A stretch of 21,978 nt of DNA from an uncultured Clostridia bacterium (GCA_904501765.1 CAJGCM010000020.1:1-21978), one strand, 5' to 3'. Shown: positions 1-8,692, numbered from the stretch's first letter. Program-made: numbers and translations. Notes: generated from the sequence alone by a model not told the origin.

Positions 1-1036
1 ATATAAGTATTCCGAAGGTAGCGAAAACAGAAAGCCAAAGCCCGACATCAAGAACTGCATACGGCTCTAAAATAACTATTATCGAGGTGGCTATGGAAAG
101 AGAGGTTATATTATCCTTGCAACCTGTGATAAGATACAGAAAAGAAGACACAATAAGCATAAGACCTGCGCGGCATACAGAATAGGGGAAGCCCGTAAGG
201 GCCATAAAGCCTAAACAGAAAATAATACAGACTATAATATTTATACGCTTGTCAATCTTTAATAGCTTAAGAATTACACCGATTGCTGCGACAAGTAAGG
301 CTATATGCATACCGCTGAGGGCAAGAATATGTGTAATTCCCATTCGAGTAAAATCGAGCTTTAGCCCATCCTCCATAAGCTCACGCTCACCAAGCAAAAG
401 TGCGGAAAGAAGGCCACCTGATTCGCTGTCGGTAAGCTCATTTATGTATTTGGAAATCGAAAGCCTTACAAGCTTAAGCTTATACGAAAGTGGCTCTTGT
501 CCTTTTTCAACTATTGTAATTTTTTCGCATTCCGAAAATCCGCTTATACCGCGGGAGGTGTAGTATTTGTCAAAATCAAAATTTTCTTCTTCTCGGAAAG
601 CTTCAATTTTTCCTGTAAATTTAACACTTGCGCCTACGGGTATATACGTATCCTTGTCGTAGCAATAAACTATAAGATTTGTGCTAAGACTATTACCGTT
701 TATCGACTCCGTTCTTACAGTGAGTGTCTTTACGTAGGTCTTTACCTCTATATCCTGCACTTGTGCAACTATTTCACCCTCATCCTCTGTTTCTTTATAA
801 AAGCAGACATCAAAATAGAAATATGAAAATATAAAAGATGCGAGGAGCAGTGAGATACAAAGCTTCAGCATAATTTTTTCGCGAAGAGCTTTTACAATGA
901 GTATTACAGCAAGAAAAACAGATGCGGAAATTATAAGAACAGCTTTAAAAACAATGTCAGAAAAAGCAAAAAGAGAAAAGCCACCCAGCATAATACATAG
1001 TATTAAGCTAAGCGGTCTTTTCTCAAAAATTTTCAT
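1..1036 (-). CDS. comEC: ComEC/Rec2-type DNA internalisation channel protein, N-terminal part (runs off left edge)
   Basis: ComEC forms the inner-membrane channel for single-stranded DNA during natural transformation. Reading the minus strand from the ATG at 1036 gives about 345 residues without a stop, continuing past the window edge. It begins with hydrophobic segments (LSLILCIMLGGFSLFAFSD, then two more). A soluble, beta-rich OB-like stretch follows (around residues 90-180), and then the competence-domain signature: LLSALLLGERELM, then MGITHILALSGMHIALL, then GFPYSVCRAGLM, then helices. The GER and LSGMHI motifs are typical of the family. The start lies 4 nt after the lipid-kinase stop, with AGGA about 14 nt upstream, so the two are probably co-transcribed. 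The C-terminal part (metallo-beta-lactamase-like domain in many homologues) is outside the window, so intactness cannot be judged. The family call is firm; a working competence system is not shown here. Confidence 0.92.
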   Translation of the reverse strand, partial: MKIFEKRPLSLILCIMLGGFSLFAFSDIVFKAVLIISASVFLAVILIVKALREKIMLKLCISLLLASFIFSYFYFDVCFYKETEDEGEIVAQVQDIEVKTYVKTLTVRTESINGNSLSTNLIVYCYDKDTYIPVGASVKFTGKIEAFREEENFDFDKYYTSRGISGFSECEKITIVEKGQEPLSYKLKLVRLSISKYINELTDSESGGLLSALLLGERELMEDGLKLDFTRMGITHILALSGMHIALLVAAIGVILKLLKIDKRINIIVCIIFCLGFMALTGFPYSVCRAGLMLIVSSFLYLITGCKDNITSLSIATSIIVILEPYAVLDVGLWLSVFATFGILI

Positions 1037-1040
1037 AAAC

Positions 1041-1994
1041 TTAAGTTTCCTGAGTTTTGTATTTTAGACTTGAGCCTTTGGGTACGACGAAATTAAAAGC
1101 ATTTCTCTCGACAGAGAAATCAAGAGTTTTAGCGCCCATAATCTCACCGTCAATACAAACGGGTACCGGATTATCAAATTCCATTTTAAAATGAGAAACC
1201 CGTTTATAATCAATATATTTCATAGCTCGGGGGTTATCAAGATATGTTCCTTTTTTATAGGACCCGAGAAGGCTTAAGAATGTCAGACGGGAAACCTTTT
1301 TAACTATTGCTATATCAATAACACCGTCGTCAAGAAGCGCCTCGGGATTAGATTTAAATCCGCCCCCGCAGAATTTTCCGTTGGCAATAGCGGTAAGCAA
1401 AAGGGTATCGTCAACAACCTCACCGTCATCGAAGATAATCTTCATTTTAGTACCGTATCTTTTAAATAGAGCAATCATAACTCCCATCATATAAGAAAAT
1501 CCGGGAGGGCAGAACTTACTCTTTTTAAGTCTTGCGGCCTCTTTTACTACCGAGCAATCAAAACCTATGTTTATCATATTGACGCAATAGGTATTGTTAC
1601 ACTTTATTAAATCAAGAGAAACGGTTTCTCCGTCAAGCTGCGCATCAATATCTGAAAACAATTCGACGTTAGTGAAATTGCGAACGAAATCGTTACCCGA
1701 GCCGTGGGGAATTACGCCAAACTCAATGTTCGAGCGAGAAGGAGCGCTGTTAACAATCTCGTTAATAGTTCCATCTCCGCCGACGCAGATAAAACGCTGC
1801 CTGTCCTGAGTACTGTTTATCATAGAACGTACATACTCAGTGGCATCTCCTGCGCTGGTGGTGTAATATATGCGGTAGCTCAGCATACGCTTCTGGCAGG
1901 CTGCGCGAATTTTATTAGTCATCGATTCTATGGATTTTTTTGCTTTTTTCAGATTCTTGCCCGACATAGGATTGAGGACAAAATGATATACCAT
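1041..1994 (-). CDS. Diacylglycerol kinase family lipid kinase (YegS/DgkB/BmrU type)
   Basis: This is a soluble lipid kinase of the DAGK catalytic family, which phosphorylates diacylglycerol or a related lipid with ATP at the membrane face. At 317 aa it has the usual length. Visible motifs are the N-terminal strand VYHFVLNPMSGK, the nucleotide-binding GGDGT at residues 72-76 followed by INEIVN, and GVIPHGSGNDFVRN at about 93-106. The C-terminal part includes CGGGFKSNPEALLDDGVIDIAIV and PVCIDGE, also typical. The ATG at 1994 is preceded by GGAG at good spacing. A consensus promoter lies 50 nt further upstream, and comEC follows 4 nt downstream. The exact lipid substrate cannot be told from sequence: DgkB recycles diacylglycerol in Bacillota, while YegS-type members accept other lipids. 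I therefore leave the symbol blank. Confidence 0.9.
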   Translation of the reverse strand: MVYHFVLNPMSGKNLKKAKKSIESMTNKIRAACQKRMLSYRIYYTTSAGDATEYVRSMINSTQDRQRFICVGGDGTINEIVNSAPSRSNIEFGVIPHGSGNDFVRNFTNVELFSDIDAQLDGETVSLDLIKCNNTYCVNMINIGFDCSVVKEAARLKKSKFCPPGFSYMMGVMIALFKRYGTKMKIIFDDGEVVDDTLLLTAIANGKFCGGGFKSNPEALLDDGVIDIAIVKKVSRLTFLSLLGSYKKGTYLDNPRAMKYIDYKRVSHFKMEFDNPVPVCIDGEIMGAKTLDFSVERNAFNFVVPKGSSLKYKTQET

Positions 1995-2042
1995 AACAAC
2001 AATCTCCGATGAGAATTTAAAATAAAGACATATGTTTCGTCT

Positions 2043-2071
2043 ATTATAACAAATTATTAATATTTTGTCAA
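2043..2071 (-). promoter_or_regulatory. Sigma-A-type promoter for the lipid kinase-comEC unit
   Basis: Read on the minus strand, TTGACA (2071-2066) and TATAAT (2048-2043) are separated by exactly 17 nt. Both hexamers match consensus perfectly. It lies about 50 nt upstream of the lipid kinase ATG and points toward it. Confidence 0.85.
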
Positions 2072-2079
2072 GTATTAAA

Positions 2080-2096
2080 CAATTTTGTCAAAATTG
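2080..2096. promoter_or_regulatory. 17-bp perfect palindrome, possible operator
   Basis: CAATTTTG, one T, then CAAAATTG forms a perfect inverted repeat centred at 2088. It sits 9 bp upstream of the -35 box of the kinase/comEC promoter and 15 bp downstream of the rarA stop codon. No T-run follows on either strand, so an intrinsic terminator is unlikely. An operator is inference only. Confidence 0.35.
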
Positions 2097-2110
2097 CGAG
2101 TATTGGCTCA

Positions 2111-3349
2111 CTAAGCCTTGTTAGCTTCAGCACGAATCATATCGTAATACGCCTTTGCCGTTTGCTCTGTCTTGTTTGAGCCAAACTCATAGTAATGCTT
2201 TCCAATTAAATCATGGGGAAGATAGTCCTGCTTCACGTAGTGATTTTTGTATTCGTGAGGGTATTTATAGCCCTTGAACAAGGGAGAGCGAAGATGCTCG
2301 GGAATTTCTATTCCGAAGCCTTTTTCCATATCCTCGTGCGCCTTGTGATATGCCATATAGGCCGAATTGGATTTAGGAGCAGTTGCAAGTATGCAAACTG
2401 CGTTCGCCAGTGGAATAACCGCCTCGGGTAAACCTATATCCTTTGCATTCTCACAGCAGGCCCTTGTAATCACAGGCGCCATAGGGTATGCGCAGCCTAT
2501 ATCCTCACTGGCAATAACCATCAGTCTTCTGCAAATAGAAAGAATGTCCCCGTTAGCTAAAAGCTTTGCAAGATAAAACACCGCAGCATCGGGGTCGGAG
2601 CCTCGTATAGACTTTTGCAGACAGGAAAGTAAATCGTAGTGAACGTCACCATTTCTGTCGAAATGACCTACAACAGAAGGAATAAGTCCTCTTACGGTAT
2701 CCTCCGTAATCTCACCCGCAGAAATATAATAGGCGTTTTCAAGAATGCCGATACTCATTCTCACGTCACCTCCACAAGCATTTGCTATGGCTCGGAGGAT
2801 ATCATCTGAAACTGCAACCTTTGTGCCGAAATCTTCGTTCAAAAGATTTATCGCCCGATGTAAGGTAGGTATACAATCATCTCCCGAAACAGATTTAAAT
2901 TCAAAGACGGAAGAACGGGAAAGCAGGGCATTGTAAACGCAAAAATAAGGGTTTTCAGTTGTGGAAGCGATAAGGGTAATGCTGCCGTTTTCCATAAACT
3001 CAAGCAAGGACTGCTGCTGTTTTTTATTGAAATACTGAATTTCATCTAAATAAAGCAGTGTTCCGCGCTCAGAGAAAATATTTGAGGTGGAGGCAATAAC
3101 TTCTTTTACGTCTGCTAACGATGCGGTGGTAGCATTAAGTTTATAAAGCTGCATATCAGAGGCTTTAGCAATAATATTTGCTATAGTGGTCTTACCGGTA
3201 CCGGGTGGTCCATAAAAAATCATATTCGGTATTCTTCCTGCATCAGTAAGCTTTTTAATTATCCCGTTTTCGCCTACCAGATGCCTCTGACCCGCTATTT
3301 CACTGAAGGAGTTCGGGCGTAATCTGTCTGCTAAAGGCTGATTATTCAT
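2111..3349 (-). CDS. rarA: Replication-associated recombination protein A (RarA/MgsA family AAA+ ATPase)
   Basis: RarA is a clamp-loader-like AAA+ ATPase that acts at stalled replication forks and interacts with SSB. The protein is 412 aa, close to the family norm. It opens with PLADRLRPNSFSEIAGQRHLVGENG, characteristic of the family. Walker A GPPGTGKT is at 47-54 and Walker B LLYLDEI places D102/E103, followed by sensor 1 (IASTTENP). The C-terminal MgsA-type tetramerisation region ends in a stretch with PLFKGYKYPHEY and LPHDLIGKHYYE, diagnostic of RarA rather than DnaX or RuvB. The ATG at 3349 has a GAAAGG site 7 nt upstream. It lies 62 nt downstream of the recG stop on the same strand. No clear promoter or terminator is seen in the gap, so co-transcription with recG is likely but unproven. 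Confidence 0.95.
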   Translation of the reverse strand: MNNQPLADRLRPNSFSEIAGQRHLVGENGIIKKLTDAGRIPNMIFYGPPGTGKTTIANIIAKASDMQLYKLNATTASLADVKEVIASTSNIFSERGTLLYLDEIQYFNKKQQQSLLEFMENGSITLIASTTENPYFCVYNALLSRSSVFEFKSVSGDDCIPTLHRAINLLNEDFGTKVAVSDDILRAIANACGGDVRMSIGILENAYYISAGEITEDTVRGLIPSVVGHFDRNGDVHYDLLSCLQKSIRGSDPDAAVFYLAKLLANGDILSICRRLMVIASEDIGCAYPMAPVITRACCENAKDIGLPEAVIPLANAVCILATAPKSNSAYMAYHKAHEDMEKGFGIEIPEHLRSPLFKGYKYPHEYKNHYVKQDYLPHDLIGKHYYEFGSNKTEQTAKAYYDMIRAEANKA

Positions 3350-3411
3350 AAGTAAACCTTTCGATTAATTTCATTTCAAAGTGTCTAAAGATAACAAAAA
3401 GAATTAATAAG

Positions 3412-5556
3412 CTAAGAGATATACGAGGTGTCAGCAGAGAATAACAGGTCAAGATGCATTTTCAGCGCAACATTCTCGTTTCGGCGAAGCTCCGGGTCCT
3501 CTGTGATAACTCTTTTTGCTTCGGAAAAGGCAGCTTCAAATAAAGTGTGGTCGTCGCAAAGCTTTGCAAATTTAAACGTAAATCCACCACTCTGCCTGAA
3601 ATTTTGGCTCGATTTTTCCAAAAAGAAATCACCTGGGCCTCTCATTGATAAATCCTTATCAGCTATCTCGTAGCCGTCATAAGTGGTGCGCATAATTTCA
3701 AGGCGCTCCTTAGCGCTGTCGCTTTTTGAATCGGAAACCAAAATACAATAGGATTTTCTTTGACCGCGCCCAACTCTTCCTCGTAGCTGGTGAAGCTGAG
3801 AAAGACCGAATCTGTCCGCATTTTCCACTATCATAAGCGACGCATTGGGAACGTTCACCCCTACCTCTATTACCGTAGTAGACACAAGCACGTCGACTTT
3901 GCCTTTTTGGAATAAATCCATAACGGAGTCCTTTTCTTCGCCTTTCATCTTACCGTGGAGGGTTTCGATGCGAAGCTCGGGCAGGGCTGTTTTTAATTCT
4001 TCTGTATAGTCGGTTACGTTTTTTAAGTCTGAATAAGGTGATGTCGCAAAGGGGGACGATATGGAGCTTGGCTCAAACGAAACTGTATATGGCTCTTCTT
4101 TTTGCTCGATAGAAGGGCAAACGATATAGCATTGACCGCCAAGCGCCACCTGCTTCTTAATAAAATCGTATATTCTTGCCCTGTACGATTCGTCTACCAC
4201 GAACGTATCAACACGCATTCTGCCCTTAGGCATCTCTGTAATACGCGATACGTCAAGGTCGCCGTACATAGTGAGAGCGAGAGTTCGGGGAATAGGGGTT
4301 GCGCTCATTACGAGAAGGTGAGCATTTTTCGATTTTTCCTTAAGACGTGAGCGCTGTGCAACGCCGAAGCGATGCTGCTCGTCCGTTATTACAAGACCAA
4401 GATTTTCAAATTCGACTCTTTCAGATATTAGGGCGTGAGTTCCTATTACTACTTTAATTTCTCCCGTTGAAAGTCCGTTATGTATGCGGCGTTTTTCTTT
4501 TTGGGGAGTCGCACCTATAAGAAGCTCTGTTTTTATTCCGAGCCGCCCGAACATCTCAGATATATCGTCATAGTGTTGGCGGGCAAGAATTTCGGTAGGA
4601 ACCATAAGCGCTGCCTGGTAGCCCGACATAACGCATATATACATCGCCATTACAGCACATATTGTTTTTCCCGAGCCAACGTCACCAACAACGATTCTTG
4701 CCATCGGTGAAATATCCTCTTCGGAATTTTTTCTGACCGTGTCCTTATATATTTCATTTACCGTTTTTTTCTGGTCGCCTGTAAGCTCATAGGGTAAAAG
4801 CTGCACCAAAGGCTGAACAGAGCAAGGGGAAAATGGAATACCACCGCTTTTTGTTTTATAGCGCGAGGATATGGCTATACCAAGCCCAAACAAGAGCATC
4901 TCGTCAAAAGCCATCCTGCGAAGCGCACTTGAAAGTGCAGCCTCGTCAGAGGGGAAATGCAGATTTCTAATCGCATACGAGAGAGTCGGAAGCGTGTGCT
5001 TAAGTCTTATTTCCTCGGGCAAAGGGTCTTTGAGTTCAGATGCAGCAATATCTATGACCGAGAGCATTATCTTATTCAATATTTTTGAAGAAATGCCTTC
5101 TGTGAGAGGATAGACCGGGACTATATCGGCTAACGGTTTTGACTCATCATATTGCTCGTATTTCGGGCTTTGAAGCTGAAGAGTCTTTTTGGAAAATGTG
5201 AGCTTTCCGTAAAAGCGAAAAACATCGCCTATGTGAAAAACATCCTTGATAAACGGGGAATTAAAAAAAACAACCTCAACGGTGCCGCTATCGTCAAAGG
5301 CTTTGAACTTTGATATAGTCAGTCTGTTTCTGAATTTAACAGTTTTTACCGTTGTTCCCACAGTAAGAATAAACGGAGCGGGTAAATCAAAAGGAGCGGT
5401 GGACAAAAGCTTTGTATCTCCGCGACACTCATATGCTCTTGGAAAAAGATAAACCAGATCTTTTATAGTATTTACACCCATTTTACCAAGCTGCTTTGCT
5501 CTGGTTTTTCCAATGCCGTTAAGCTCGGATATACAAGTATCAAGATATGCTGACAT
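3412..5556 (-). CDS. recG: ATP-dependent DNA helicase RecG
   Basis: RecG is an SF2 helicase that regresses stalled forks and branch-migrates Holliday junctions. The open frame extends to 5583, but I choose the ATG at 5556 because AAGGTGG lies 7 nt upstream; the longer version would translate that ribosome site as KGGG. This gives 714 aa, slightly longer than E. coli RecG. A helix-hairpin-helix-like ELNGIGKTRAKQLGKMGV (11-28) and an OB wedge domain (about 55-150) come first. Walker A GDVGSGKT is at 291-298 and the DEQH box with HRFG at 392-398. SATPIPRTLA and the helicase C-terminal motif QLRGRVGRG follow. The C-terminus has SMRGPGDFF, a RecG hallmark. It is the first gene of the leftward block and has its own promoter. 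Confidence 0.97.
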   Translation of the reverse strand: MSAYLDTCISELNGIGKTRAKQLGKMGVNTIKDLVYLFPRAYECRGDTKLLSTAPFDLPAPFILTVGTTVKTVKFRNRLTISKFKAFDDSGTVEVVFFNSPFIKDVFHIGDVFRFYGKLTFSKKTLQLQSPKYEQYDESKPLADIVPVYPLTEGISSKILNKIMLSVIDIAASELKDPLPEEIRLKHTLPTLSYAIRNLHFPSDEAALSSALRRMAFDEMLLFGLGIAISSRYKTKSGGIPFSPCSVQPLVQLLPYELTGDQKKTVNEIYKDTVRKNSEEDISPMARIVVGDVGSGKTICAVMAMYICVMSGYQAALMVPTEILARQHYDDISEMFGRLGIKTELLIGATPQKEKRRIHNGLSTGEIKVVIGTHALISERVEFENLGLVITDEQHRFGVAQRSRLKEKSKNAHLLVMSATPIPRTLALTMYGDLDVSRITEMPKGRMRVDTFVVDESYRARIYDFIKKQVALGGQCYIVCPSIEQKEEPYTVSFEPSSISSPFATSPYSDLKNVTDYTEELKTALPELRIETLHGKMKGEEKDSVMDLFQKGKVDVLVSTTVIEVGVNVPNASLMIVENADRFGLSQLHQLRGRVGRGQRKSYCILVSDSKSDSAKERLEIMRTTYDGYEIADKDLSMRGPGDFFLEKSSQNFRQSGGFTFKFAKLCDDHTLFEAAFSEAKRVITEDPELRRNENVALKMHLDLLFSADTSYIS

Positions 5557-5593
5557 AAATCCACCACCTTTCCATAAATTCATCTGATATTTT

Positions 5594-5622
5594 ATTTTAC
5601 ATTATTTTAGTGACTTTTTCAA
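5594..5622 (-). promoter_or_regulatory. Probable sigma-A promoter for recG (and possibly rarA)
   Basis: On the minus strand, TTGAAA (5622-5617) and TAAAAT (5599-5594) are spaced by 17 nt, about 38 nt upstream of the recG ATG. It is divergent from the promoter of the DUF5058 operon. Confidence 0.6.
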
Positions 5623-5683
5623 TAGAAAATAAAAATATATTTAAATATGATAATATATGTATCGGATTTGTGTTTTTGTGTTA

Positions 5684-5712
5684 TTGACAATTTTTAAGTT
5701 TAGTGTTAAAAT
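5684..5712 (+). promoter_or_regulatory. Sigma-A-type promoter for the DUF5058/M20 operon
   Basis: TTGACA (5684-5689) and TAAAAT (5707-5712) are separated by 17 nt, 35 nt upstream of the DUF5058 ATG at 5748. Confidence 0.7.
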
Positions 5713-5747
5713 CATATCAACTTAACAAATTTGTATGGAGGTTTAAT

Positions 5748-6506
5748 ATGGAGTTTTCCGCAAACAGTCCCATTATTTTCATAATGGTTGCGATAGTTAT
5801 AGGCGTCGTGGTAGCACAGTCTATATTCTTCCTCATAAAAGCATATAAACGAGGCTTGGAGCTTGGTATTTCAAAGACTGATCTTAATGCGACAATAAAG
5901 CGTTCTGCGCTTTTTACCATCGCCCCTGCTATTGCGATTTTCATGGGACTTGTATCTCTTGTAAATATGCTCGGAGTAGCCTTACCTTGGCTCAGGCTCT
6001 CTGTTATTGGTGCTGTAACATATGAATTACCCGCAGCGCAGCAGGCACTCACATCTATGGGACTCACCGAGGTTTCGTGGACAAACCTTACCGCTAAAGA
6101 ATATGTAACAATTGCTTTTGTTATGACCTTTGGTATAGCGGCAAGTCTTATTCTCGCTCCCTTTACCTGTAAAAAGATTACAGGCGGTATGCTCAAAATC
6201 AAGGAAAAGGATAAAAAATGGATGGATTTGCTTATGACAAGTATGTTCGTCGGAATGTTATCCGCTTTCCTCGGCTATATTGTATGTAACATAGGCTTTG
6301 TATTTGAAAACGGCGAACTTGCGTTCCATTATCAGCTTGAGCATTGGATTCCCGTGTTCGTAATGGCTATTTCCGCAGGTCTGATGGCTATTTGCGGTAT
6401 TTTATTAAAAAAGCTGAATTGGAAGTGGCTTAACGATTATGCTCTTCCAATTTCGATGCTCGGCAGTATGGCTTTAGCTATACCGATAACTCTTATAATC
6501 ACTTAA
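5748..6506 (+). CDS. DUF5058 family polytopic membrane protein
   Basis: This is a 252-aa integral membrane protein of unknown function, which I recognise from family memory as DUF5058. I chose the ATG at 5748, with GGAGG 7 nt upstream, over an upstream in-frame ATG at 5703 that has no ribosome site. The protein starts with a membrane helix (SPIIFIMVAIVIGVVVAQSIFFLI). It then has a short basic loop (KAYKRGLELGISKTDL), the segment SALFTIAPAIAIFMG, and the conserved-looking PWLRLSVIGAVTYELPAA. About five further hydrophobic helices follow. No signal peptide cleavage site, ATPase or PTS motif is visible. It is the first gene of a three-gene operon with a second membrane protein and an M20 peptidase. 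A role in moving a small peptide or acylated amino acid is inference from that context. I know of no characterised member to rely on. Confidence 0.8.
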   Translation: MEFSANSPIIFIMVAIVIGVVVAQSIFFLIKAYKRGLELGISKTDLNATIKRSALFTIAPAIAIFMGLVSLVNMLGVALPWLRLSVIGAVTYELPAAQQALTSMGLTEVSWTNLTAKEYVTIAFVMTFGIAASLILAPFTCKKITGGMLKIKEKDKKWMDLLMTSMFVGMLSAFLGYIVCNIGFVFENGELAFHYQLEHWIPVFVMAISAGLMAICGILLKKLNWKWLNDYALPISMLGSMALAIPITLIIT

Positions 6507-6518
6507 GGAGGTCGGATA

Positions 6519-7226
6519 ATGAAATATATTGATAAAATGCATAGATACGGAAGAATATGGGCTTTAATAACCTGTAGTGTAATTTTAGCATTTCCTTTCA
6601 TTTTAGCTGTTGTTTTCTCTGCATGGCCGGATTTAGGCACGTTTTTAAACGCTCTTTATCCTATAGCAATAACCTTCTGGTCTGTTGGAATTATTGAGGT
6701 TATTACCTATACTCCTATGCTTGGCGTCGGCGGAACATACCTTGGATTTGTAACAGGCAATCTTTCTTCTTTAAAGGTACCTTGCGCCCTCGACTGTATG
6801 GAGAAGGCTAACGTAAAGGCTGACAGTGACGAGGGTGAGGTTATATCTACCATAGCAATTGCCACATCTTCCATAGTCACTATAATTATTATAGCTCTTG
6901 GGGTTTTACTTTTATCGTCAATTATGCCGATACTCCAGAGCAACATTCTCGCTCCTGCCTTTGATAACGTTCTTCCTGCGCTTTTCGGCGCACTTGGAGT
7001 GGTTTATATATCAAGGTATTTTAAAATTGCCGTCCTACCTATGAGCCTTATGGTTATACTCTTTGTATTCGTTCCTTATCTCAATTCCGGCATGGTTGGA
7101 ATTATGATTCCAGTGAGTATGGTCATTACTCTTATTTATGCGAGAGTAATTTATAACAAAGAGAGAAAAGACGAAGGAGCAGAGCCAACCGCAAAAGCAA
7201 CCGAGGAAGAGGACGGTGAGGAATAA
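6519..7226 (+). CDS. Polytopic membrane protein, partner of DUF5058 (function unknown)
   Basis: This is a 235-aa hydrophobic protein with about six membrane segments, starting at an ATG with AAGGAGG upstream, 12 nt after the DUF5058 stop. It has a distinctive glycine-rich stretch, TPMLGVGGTYLGFVTGNLSSLKVPCALD (about 69-96), followed by a charged loop (EKANVKADSDEGEV). Such a re-entrant-looking GG..GF.TGN segment followed by a conserved Pro-Cys could be part of a substrate path, but that is speculation. Its C-terminus is a very acidic cytosolic tail (EGAEPTAKATEEEDGEE). I do not recognise a named family. The stop codon overlaps the next ATG by one base (TAATG), so translation with the M20 peptidase is probably coupled. 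Fixed pairing with DUF5058 suggests the two may form one transporter. Confidence 0.7.
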   Translation: MKYIDKMHRYGRIWALITCSVILAFPFILAVVFSAWPDLGTFLNALYPIAITFWSVGIIEVITYTPMLGVGGTYLGFVTGNLSSLKVPCALDCMEKANVKADSDEGEVISTIAIATSSIVTIIIIALGVLLLSSIMPILQSNILAPAFDNVLPALFGALGVVYISRYFKIAVLPMSLMVILFVFVPYLNSGMVGIMIPVSMVITLIYARVIYNKERKDEGAEPTAKATEEEDGEE

Positions 7227-8665
7227 TGGAATACGCTATCTTATCCGTTATAGCTTTGCTCGTCCTTATAATAGCTGTTGTAATTATAAGAACTCTGCGA
7301 TTTAAACCTCAAAAAACCGAAGATAAGAATTTTTGTGAGGTAAAATTTGATTCCGAAAAAGCTATAGGCGATTTATCGGAAATGATTAAATGCAAAACTA
7401 TATCTTCGGCCGACAAGTCACTTGAAGACGAAGAAGAATTCAGAAGGTTTAAAGCACTTCTGCCTAAGCTTTTCCCTAATATATATGACAAATGCACCTA
7501 TCAAGAGGTCGGTGACAGAGGGCTTTTATACAAATACGCAGGTAAAAAATCCGATGCTCCCACCGTTCTTATGGCGCATTTTGACGTAGTTTCCGTAGAA
7601 GAGAAGAACTGGGAAAAGCCACCGTTTTCAGGTTTGGTGGAAGATGGTGTTATGTGGGGCAGAGGCACTCTTGATACCAAAATTACACTCAACGGAGCTA
7701 TGCAGGCTCTTGAAAAACTGATATCCGAAGGATTCGTTCCAGAGAACGATATTTATTTAGCCTTTGCAGGAGATGAGGAAATAAGCGGTACAGGCGCTCC
7801 TATGATAGTTGATATCTTCGAGAAGGAGCATATAACCCCCGGTATTGTGCTTGACGAGGGCGGTGGAGTTGTAGAAAACGTTTTCCCGGGTGTAAAAAAA
7901 TCCGCAGCTGTTATAGGAATTGCCGAAAAAGGTATGCTTAATCTTGAATTTTCATATTCAGGAAACGGAGGACACGCATCTTCTCCCAAACCGCACACCC
8001 CTGTTGGAATACTCAGTAAGGCTTGTACTATGGTGGAGAACCGTCCATTCAAATTCCGCATCTCGACCGCAACCGCTAAAATGTTTGACGTAATGGCAAG
8101 ACATTCGTCATTTCTTTACCGTATGATATTCGCAAACCTTTGGCTTTTTGCCCCGGTTCTCAATATGCTTGGCAAGAAGCAAGGTGGAGAAATCAACGCT
8201 CTTATGCGAACAACCTGCGCATTTACGCAAATGGAAGGCTCAAAAGGAATGAACGTAATACCTCCGACGGCAAAAATGGTTGCAAATCTCAGGCTCATTG
8301 AAGGAGATACTGTTGACAGCGCCGTAGAGTACGTCAGAAAAACAATTCGCAACCCGGACATATCCTTACGCGTAATTAACGGTAACAACCCTTCCGTAGT
8401 TTCTGTTGTTGATTGTCCCGAATGGGAAAGACTTTCAGACGCTGTCAGAGCAACTTGGAGCGAAGCCTTTGTTTCTCCTTACCTTATGGTAGCCTGCAGT
8501 GATTCAAGGCATTGGGGAAGAGTTAGCAATAAGGTTTACAGATTTTCAGCTATGGCGCTTTCTAACGAAGAGCGCGGATGTATACACGGCAATAACGAAA
8601 GAGTCCCTTTGGAAACGATAAGCAAAACCGTTGAATTTTATCTCAGGTTTATTATGAGCTGTTAA
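7226..8665 (+). CDS. Membrane-anchored M20 family metallopeptidase (carboxypeptidase S/PM20D1-like)
   Basis: This is a di-zinc hydrolase of the M20 clan that would cleave a peptide or N-acyl amino acid bond. It is 479 aa. Residues 1-22 form a single hydrophobic helix. The basic RTLRFKPQK directly after it suggests the catalytic domain stays in the cytoplasm by the positive-inside rule. Expected metal and catalytic residues are present: H118 and D120 in MAHFDVV, D150 in GRGTLDTK, E184/E185 in GDEE, D210 in VLDEGG, and H454 in CIHGNNE. The dimerisation lid follows GNGGHASSPK (H250). The order and the phrase KNWEKPPFSGLVEDGVMWGRG match the carboxypeptidase S/PM20D1 group rather than PepT or DapE. 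Its overlap with the preceding membrane gene indicates a shared job, most simply hydrolysing what the membrane pair imports. Substrate unknown. Confidence 0.88.
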   Translation: MEYAILSVIALLVLIIAVVIIRTLRFKPQKTEDKNFCEVKFDSEKAIGDLSEMIKCKTISSADKSLEDEEEFRRFKALLPKLFPNIYDKCTYQEVGDRGLLYKYAGKKSDAPTVLMAHFDVVSVEEKNWEKPPFSGLVEDGVMWGRGTLDTKITLNGAMQALEKLISEGFVPENDIYLAFAGDEEISGTGAPMIVDIFEKEHITPGIVLDEGGGVVENVFPGVKKSAAVIGIAEKGMLNLEFSYSGNGGHASSPKPHTPVGILSKACTMVENRPFKFRISTATAKMFDVMARHSSFLYRMIFANLWLFAPVLNMLGKKQGGEINALMRTTCAFTQMEGSKGMNVIPPTAKMVANLRLIEGDTVDSAVEYVRKTIRNPDISLRVINGNNPSVVSVVDCPEWERLSDAVRATWSEAFVSPYLMVACSDSRHWGRVSNKVYRFSAMALSNEERGCIHGNNERVPLETISKTVEFYLRFIMSC

Positions 8666-8692
8666 AGGATAACTAAAAACAAACAAAAAATG

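Noticed and set aside
249..826. Two overlapping plus-strand frames of 104 and 109 codons
   Set aside because: They lie opposite comEC, whose minus-strand translation has clear family motifs; these frames have no ribosome site or recognisable domain.
5557..5583. Longer N-terminus of RecG
   Set aside because: The extra nine residues are the translated ribosome binding site (KGGG); the ATG at 5556 has ideal spacing.
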